A stretch of 64,000 nucleotides of DNA, from assembly GCA_017526525.1 (NCBI GenBank), contig JAFXRG010000023.1, forward strand, positions 1 through 64,000, in the 5' to 3' direction. The translations under genes were made by a program, and so were the position numbers. The notes under the pieces are model-generated. The model did no database searches and had not been told where the DNA came from. It saw only the letters and a list, made by a program, of their open reading frames with translations. Origin of the DNA: Clostridia bacterium (GTDB lineage: Bacteria; Bacillota; Clostridia; Christensenellales; Aristaeellaceae). Of the stretch, positions 59,891 through 64,000 are shown piece by piece. Position 1 is the first letter of the stretch, and each line of letters begins with the position of its first letter.

Positions 59891-62278
59891 ATGCAGTACG
59901 GCTATTTTGACGAGAAAGCCAGAGAGTATATCATCACCAATCCCAACACCCCCGCACCCTGGGCGAACTATCTCGGAAGTCCGGACTACGGCGCGATCAT
60001 TACGGTGAATGCAGGCGGCTACAGCTTTGTAAAGAGCGGTGCGGCCGGCAGAATCCTCCGCTATATGTTCAACCAGTTTGACGAACCCGGCCGGTATATT
60101 TACCTGCGGGATGAAGAAACAGGCGACTTCTGGAGCGCCAGCTGGAAACCGGTGGCCAGGCCGCTGGAAGAATACAAAACAGAATGCCACCATGGCACCA
60201 GCTATACCGAGTTCATCAGCGAATACAAGGGAATCCGGAGCCGGGCCCTGTATTATGTTCCCATGGGGGCCACCCATGAAGTATGGGCCATTACGGTGGA
60301 AAACCTGACGGACAAGCCCCGGAAGATCGGTGTTTTCGGCTACGCGGAGCTGACCACGGACAGCTTTTATACCCAGGACCTGGTGAACATGCAGTATACG
60401 CAGTTCATTACCCGGACGGAGTTCCACGACAATTTCCTGCTGGAACAGATTAACGAATTCAACTACCCGAATCCGGACGGTACTACCGGACGGGAGCGGT
60501 TTTTCGGCCTGGCCGGCGTGCCGGTGGCCAGCTACACCGGACGGCGGGAGCAGTTCCTCGGAAGGAACCGGTTTGACGCGCCGCAGGCAGTGCTGGACGG
60601 CAAATGCGACAACAGCGTGAACTATAACGCCAATCCCTGCGGAGCACTGCAGTTCTCCGTGACGCTGGGAGCGGGGGAAAAGAAGACGGCAGCTTTCCTG
60701 CTGGGCCAGAAGAACGTTTTCGAAGCGAAGAAAATCATGGACCGCTACACGGATCCGGAGAAGATCATTGAAACGGAAAAGGCCGAACTGATCCGTTACT
60801 GGCACGGCGAACTGGAGAACCTGAAGATCTCCACGCCTGACCAGAACTTTGACGCCATGATCAATACCTGGAACGCTTTCCAGTGCTTCACCACCTTCGT
60901 ATGGAGCCGGGCGGCCAGCCTGATCTACTGCGGAGAACGGAACGGATACGGATACCGGGATACGGTGCAGGACATCCAGGGCATTATGCATCTGGATCCG
61001 GAACTGGCCCGGAAACAGCTGACTTTCATGCTGAGTGCCCAGGTGCATCACGGGGCGGGCCTGCCGCTGGTCAAATATTCCCACAACGCGGGACATGAGG
61101 ACACGCCGGAGCAGGACAGCTACGTGAAGGAGACCGGCCATCCCAGCTACCGGGCGGACGATGCCCTGTGGCTGTTCCCCACGGTTTACAAGTATGTGGC
61201 TGAAACGGGCAACACCGCCTACCTGGACGAGGAGATTCCCTTTGCGGACAAGGATACGGGTACGGTACGGGAGCATCTGAAGCGGGCGATCAACTTCAGC
61301 ATGACCCACCTGGGCCCCCACGGCATGCCGGCCGGCCTGCACGCGGACTGGAACGACTGCCTGGTGCTGGGCTCCCAGGGCGAAAGCACCTTCGTGGCTT
61401 TCCAGCTGTATTATGCGCTGAACATCATGAAGGAATTCTGCGAGAACGAGCCGGAATACCTGAAGTACCTGGATGAGCAGGCGGAGAAGCTGCTGAAGAT
61501 TCTCAACGAGAAATGCTTCGAGGGTGACCGGTTCATCCGCGGCTTCCGGGATACGGGGGACGTGATCGGCAGCAAAAAAGACAAGGAAGCCAGCATGTGG
61601 CTGAACCCCCAGAGCTGGGCCGTGATTTCCCGCGGCGCAACGGCGGAACAGGCGGAGGTTATTCTGCAGACGGCCAACGAAAAGCTGAATACTCCCTATG
61701 GCCTGGAACTGATGCAGCCCAGCTACCGGTACGAATATTTCGAAGGCGCCCGGATGCGCCTGTTCAACCCGGGCACAAAGGAAAACGGCGGCATTTTCTG
61801 CCAGCCCCAGGGATGGGCGATCCTGGCGGAAGCCCTGGTGGGCCACGGAAACCGGGCGTTCCGGTACTTCACGGAAAGCAGCCCCGCCAGTTTCAACGAT
61901 AACGCGGACCTGCGGGTGATTGAGCCCTATGTTCACGGACAGTTCATTGAAGGCCATGAGAGTCCCTTTGCTGGACGGGCCCATGTGCACTGGCTGACGG
62001 GAACCGCCAGCACGGTGATGGTTGGATGCGTGGAAGGCATCCTGGGCCTTCGGCCGACGATCCGGGGCATCGAGATTTCTCCCGCCATTCCCTCGGAGTG
62101 GGACGGCTTCACCATGGAAAAGGTTTTCCGCGGAAAGAAGCTGCACATTACGGTGGACAATATGGCCCACAAGGAAGGGAAGCCGGAAAAGTATATCCTG
62201 AATGGCAAAGAGCACGCGGCCGGCGTGATTGACGAGAGCGAACTGCTGGAGGACAATATCATTACGGTTGTCATGTAA
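59891..62278 (+). CDS. GH94 family disaccharide phosphorylase
   Basis: A 795-residue protein colinear with cellobiose phosphorylase from its N-terminus (MQYGYFDEKAREYIITNPNT) to the C-terminal beta domain. The catalytic Asp is in HADWNDCL (Asp486). GYRDTVQD (near 355), FNPGTKENGGIFCQPQGW (near 630) and WLTGTAST (near 700) line the active site. GH94 enzymes cleave beta-linked disaccharides with phosphate, giving sugar-1-phosphate and saving ATP. GYRDTVQD in place of the GFRDSNQD of cellobiose phosphorylase leaves the acceptor (glucose, GlcNAc, gluconate or other) undecided. No signal peptide, so cytoplasmic. GAGGAGG precedes ATG 59891; an in-frame upstream start overlaps the promoter. Confidence 0.9.
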   Translation: MQYGYFDEKAREYIITNPNTPAPWANYLGSPDYGAIITVNAGGYSFVKSGAAGRILRYMFNQFDEPGRYIYLRDEETGDFWSASWKPVARPLEEYKTECHHGTSYTEFISEYKGIRSRALYYVPMGATHEVWAITVENLTDKPRKIGVFGYAELTTDSFYTQDLVNMQYTQFITRTEFHDNFLLEQINEFNYPNPDGTTGRERFFGLAGVPVASYTGRREQFLGRNRFDAPQAVLDGKCDNSVNYNANPCGALQFSVTLGAGEKKTAAFLLGQKNVFEAKKIMDRYTDPEKIIETEKAELIRYWHGELENLKISTPDQNFDAMINTWNAFQCFTTFVWSRAASLIYCGERNGYGYRDTVQDIQGIMHLDPELARKQLTFMLSAQVHHGAGLPLVKYSHNAGHEDTPEQDSYVKETGHPSYRADDALWLFPTVYKYVAETGNTAYLDEEIPFADKDTGTVREHLKRAINFSMTHLGPHGMPAGLHADWNDCLVLGSQGESTFVAFQLYYALNIMKEFCENEPEYLKYLDEQAEKLLKILNEKCFEGDRFIRGFRDTGDVIGSKKDKEASMWLNPQSWAVISRGATAEQAEVILQTANEKLNTPYGLELMQPSYRYEYFEGARMRLFNPGTKENGGIFCQPQGWAILAEALVGHGNRAFRYFTESSPASFNDNADLRVIEPYVHGQFIEGHESPFAGRAHVHWLTGTASTVMVGCVEGILGLRPTIRGIEISPAIPSEWDGFTMEKVFRGKKLHITVDNMAHKEGKPEKYILNGKEHAAGVIDESELLEDNIITVVM

Positions 62279-62297
62279 AAAGCATGGCCGGGAAAGC

Positions 62298-62960
62298 ATG
62301 AAGATTATTGCGAGAATTCATAACGCCTATGACGAAAAGTTCGGCGTGCCCCGCCAGAGCGGACTGGCGGAGGAAGTGGTTTCCACCGTTGTATTCGAGG
62401 AAGAGTACCGGGTTCCGGAAGCGCTGCGGGGGATTGAGGATTTTTCGCATCTGTGGCTGATCTGGGCCTTTGACCGGGCGGAACGGGATATATGGTCTCC
62501 CACCGTCCGGCCGCCCCGGCTCGGAGGAAACAAGCGGGTGGGCGTTTTTGCCACCCGTTCTCCTTTTCGGCCCAACGCCATCGGCCTGAGCTGCGTGAGG
62601 CTGCTGGGAACGGAAAAGACGGCGGAGGGAACGGTGCTGAAGGTGGCCGGGGCGGACCTGGTGAACGGAACGCCGATCTATGATATCAAACCCTATCTGC
62701 CTTATACGGACTGCCGGACGGAAGCCACGGGGGGATTTACGGATGAGGTGGAAAAACGGACGGCGATCGTGCGCTTTTCCGGGGAGGCCCGCAAAAGACT
62801 GACGGAAGATGAAATGAAAGCACTGGAGTCCGTCCTGAAGGAGGATCCGCGGCCGGGGTATCAGACAGATCCGGAGAGGGAATACGCCTTTTCCTTCGGC
62901 GGAAAAAACATCCGTTTCAGGGTGGCGGACGGAATCCTGACGGTATTCGGTGCGGACTGA
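62298..62960 (+). CDS. trmO: tRNA (t6A37) N6-methyltransferase TrmO
   Basis: A 220-residue TrmO/YaeB-family enzyme, which methylates N6-threonylcarbamoyladenosine at position 37 of tRNA-Thr. Family motifs are visible: GVPRQSGL near residue 17, FSHLWLIWAFD near 46, GVFATRSPFRPNAIGLS near 82-98 and the AdoMet-site loop GADLVNGTPIYDIKPYLPY near 123-140. It lies 19 bases after the GH94 gene and may be transcribed with it. A terminator follows. Confidence 0.9.
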   Translation: MKIIARIHNAYDEKFGVPRQSGLAEEVVSTVVFEEEYRVPEALRGIEDFSHLWLIWAFDRAERDIWSPTVRPPRLGGNKRVGVFATRSPFRPNAIGLSCVRLLGTEKTAEGTVLKVAGADLVNGTPIYDIKPYLPYTDCRTEATGGFTDEVEKRTAIVRFSGEARKRLTEDEMKALESVLKEDPRPGYQTDPEREYAFSFGGKNIRFRVADGILTVFGAD

Positions 62961-62971
62961 ACGGTGATCGG

Positions 62972-62994
62972 GAGGGGGAGACCCCTCTTTTTTT
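62972..62994 (+). terminator. Terminator after trmO
   Basis: GAGGGG and CCCCTC pair around GAGA, followed by seven T. Confidence 0.88.
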
Positions 62995-63020
62995 GTTCCT
63001 GTTTTTGTCCTGTACTGGCC

Positions 63021-63049
63021 TTGACAAGGGGGAAGGAAATATGCATAAT
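63021..63049 (+). promoter_or_regulatory. Promoter of serC
   Basis: A perfect TTGACA (63021-63026) and CATAAT (63044-63049) with a 17-base spacer. In the leader, GGGAC and GTCCC around AAAAAC form a small hairpin about 15 bases before the ribosome binding site. Confidence 0.85.
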
Positions 63050-63119
63050 AGGGGACGTGGTTCAAATATATCCCAGTGGGACAAAAACGTCCCGCATAAA
63101 CAACAGGAGGAATGAAAGA

Positions 63120-64000
63120 ATGGAACGCGTATACAACTTCTCCCCGGGACCTTCCCAGCTGGCACTGCCGGTACTTGAAAAAGCCCAGAAGGATCTGCTC
63201 TGCTACGGTGATACGGGAATGTCCGTGATGGAAATGAGCCATCGCAGCAAGATGTATACCGATATTTACGATAAAACCGTGGCGGATGTCCGGGAACTGA
63301 TGAATATCGGCGATGATTACGACGTGGTGTTCCTGCAGGGCGGTGCGACCCAGCAGTTCTCCGCGGTGCCGCTGAACCTGATGGTCAACAAAAAGGCGGA
63401 CTACATCGACAGCGGTAACTTTGCCCATCTGGCGGCGGAGGAAGGCAAGCGCTACGGCGAAGTGAACGTGGTGGCCTCCAGCCGGGACGACGTATACACC
63501 TATGTGCCGGACGTGAATGCCATCAAGTTTAATGATGATGCGGATTACCTGCACATTACCCAGAACAACACCATCTACGGAACCCGGTATGTGGAGCTGC
63601 CGAAGTGCAAGGCGCCCATCGTGTGCGACGCCAGCAGCATGATCCTCTCCGAGGAGATGGACGTGAGCAAGTACGGCGTGATCTATGCCGGCGCACAGAA
63701 GAACATCGGACCCAGCGGCCTGTGCCTGATGATCATCCGGCATGACCTGCTGGGAAAGGCCATGGATATCTGCCCGAAGCTGCTGAACTGGACGGTTCAG
63801 GTGGAAAAGGCCAGCATGTACAATACTCCGAACACCTGGGGCATTTACCTGGCCGGCCTGACCTTTGAGTGGCTGAAGAGCATTGGCGGCGTGAAAGCGG
63901 TGGAAAAGATCAACATCGAAAAAGCGGCCATGCTGTACGATTTCCTGGACAACAGCAAGCTGTTCAAGGCGACTGCCGACAAGAAGTACCGCAGCCGGAT
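63120..64000 (+). CDS. serC: Phosphoserine aminotransferase SerC (3' end outside window)
   Basis: The first 293 residues of a class V PLP aminotransferase that converts 3-phosphohydroxypyruvate and glutamate to phosphoserine, the second step of serine synthesis. It starts MERVYNFSPGPSQLALPVL, has FLQGGATQQFSAVPLNL near 62-78 and the PLP-binding Lys194 in YAGAQKNIGPSG. CAGGAGG lies 9 bases before ATG 63120. The reading frame is open to the window edge; the full protein would be about 360 residues. Confidence 0.95.
   Translation, partial: MERVYNFSPGPSQLALPVLEKAQKDLLCYGDTGMSVMEMSHRSKMYTDIYDKTVADVRELMNIGDDYDVVFLQGGATQQFSAVPLNLMVNKKADYIDSGNFAHLAAEEGKRYGEVNVVASSRDDVYTYVPDVNAIKFNDDADYLHITQNNTIYGTRYVELPKCKAPIVCDASSMILSEEMDVSKYGVIYAGAQKNIGPSGLCLMIIRHDLLGKAMDICPKLLNWTVQVEKASMYNTPNTWGIYLAGLTFEWLKSIGGVKAVEKINIEKAAMLYDFLDNSKLFKATADKKYRSR

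Noticed and set aside
63050-63119. T-box or riboswitch in the serC leader
   Set aside because: Only a 5-base-pair hairpin is present; there is no T-box bulge sequence or antiterminator and the leader is about 65 bases.

Overview
The window reads as a chromosomal segment of a moderately GC-rich anaerobic Clostridia-type bacterium, probably from a gut or rumen. The reasons are HydABC-type and sensory-type [FeFe] hydrogenases, TTGACA/TATAAT promoters with strong AGGAGG ribosome binding sites, YesN-like AraC/ABC sugar loci without a local ATPase, plant-polysaccharide enzymes (pectinesterase, CE15 esterase, CE2-like esterase, GH94 phosphorylase) and a giant Cna-B/FctA-type surface protein. The Aristaeellaceae/Christensenellales-like rumen Clostridia would fit, but that placement is inference.

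Layout. 1-1471: two CAU tRNA genes (elongator Met, cut by the window edge, and initiator fMet) and a split threonine/serine exporter pair, all on the minus strand. 1772-11525: a long plus-strand run starting with dCMP deaminase and a DUF6062-like Cys-rich protein, then a putative hydrogen/redox-sensing cluster (DRTGG protein, RsbW-like ATPase, PAS-less sensory [FeFe] hydrogenase, second DRTGG protein, PHP phosphoesterase), then an electron-bifurcating hydrogenase operon (HydC, a histidine-kinase-type ATPase, a small 2Fe-2S protein, HydB, HydA). 11701-13897: an orphan FRG-domain protein and a serine hydrolase. 13894-20808: a membrane AraC/YesN regulator followed by two sugar permeases, a binding protein and an intracellular pectinesterase. 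20921-24710: CotH-family protein, HAD hydrolase and SGNH/CE2-like esterase.

24808-27912: a possible cyclic-nucleotide module, with a protein of two cNMP-binding domains, a sugar-isomerase-like protein and a PAS plus class III cyclase protein. 27955-32821: an mglBAC galactose-type transporter with a cre-like operator, a permease carrying an unusual N-terminal extension, and a 76-residue membrane protein. 32881-35219: miaA, HU and mscS. 35424-40098: a transglutaminase-like protein co-directional with a compact type IV pilus/type II secretion-like operon (platform protein, four small membrane or pilin-like proteins, PilT-type ATPase). 40169-42328: CE15-like glucuronoyl esterase and an AlkZ-related protein.

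42672-59738: two secreted proteins, an acidic Glu/Pro-rich one of 759 aa and a 4905-aa multi-domain adhesin-like protein containing a 2.0-kb tandem duplication. It ends without an LPXTG anchor. 59891-64000: GH94 phosphorylase with a cre-like site inside its promoter, TrmO, and the 5' part of serC.

How the parts fit: the carbohydrate genes suggest uptake of plant oligosaccharides and their breakdown to sugars. Fermentation would then produce reduced ferredoxin and NADH, which the HydABC hydrogenase disposes of as H2 while the adjacent sensory hydrogenase cluster may report H2 or redox state. The giant surface protein and the pilus-like system would serve attachment. No CRISPR array, insertion sequence, prophage or rRNA was found. 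The most unusual elements are the sensory hydrogenase cluster, the cyclase/receptor module and the giant repeat protein.
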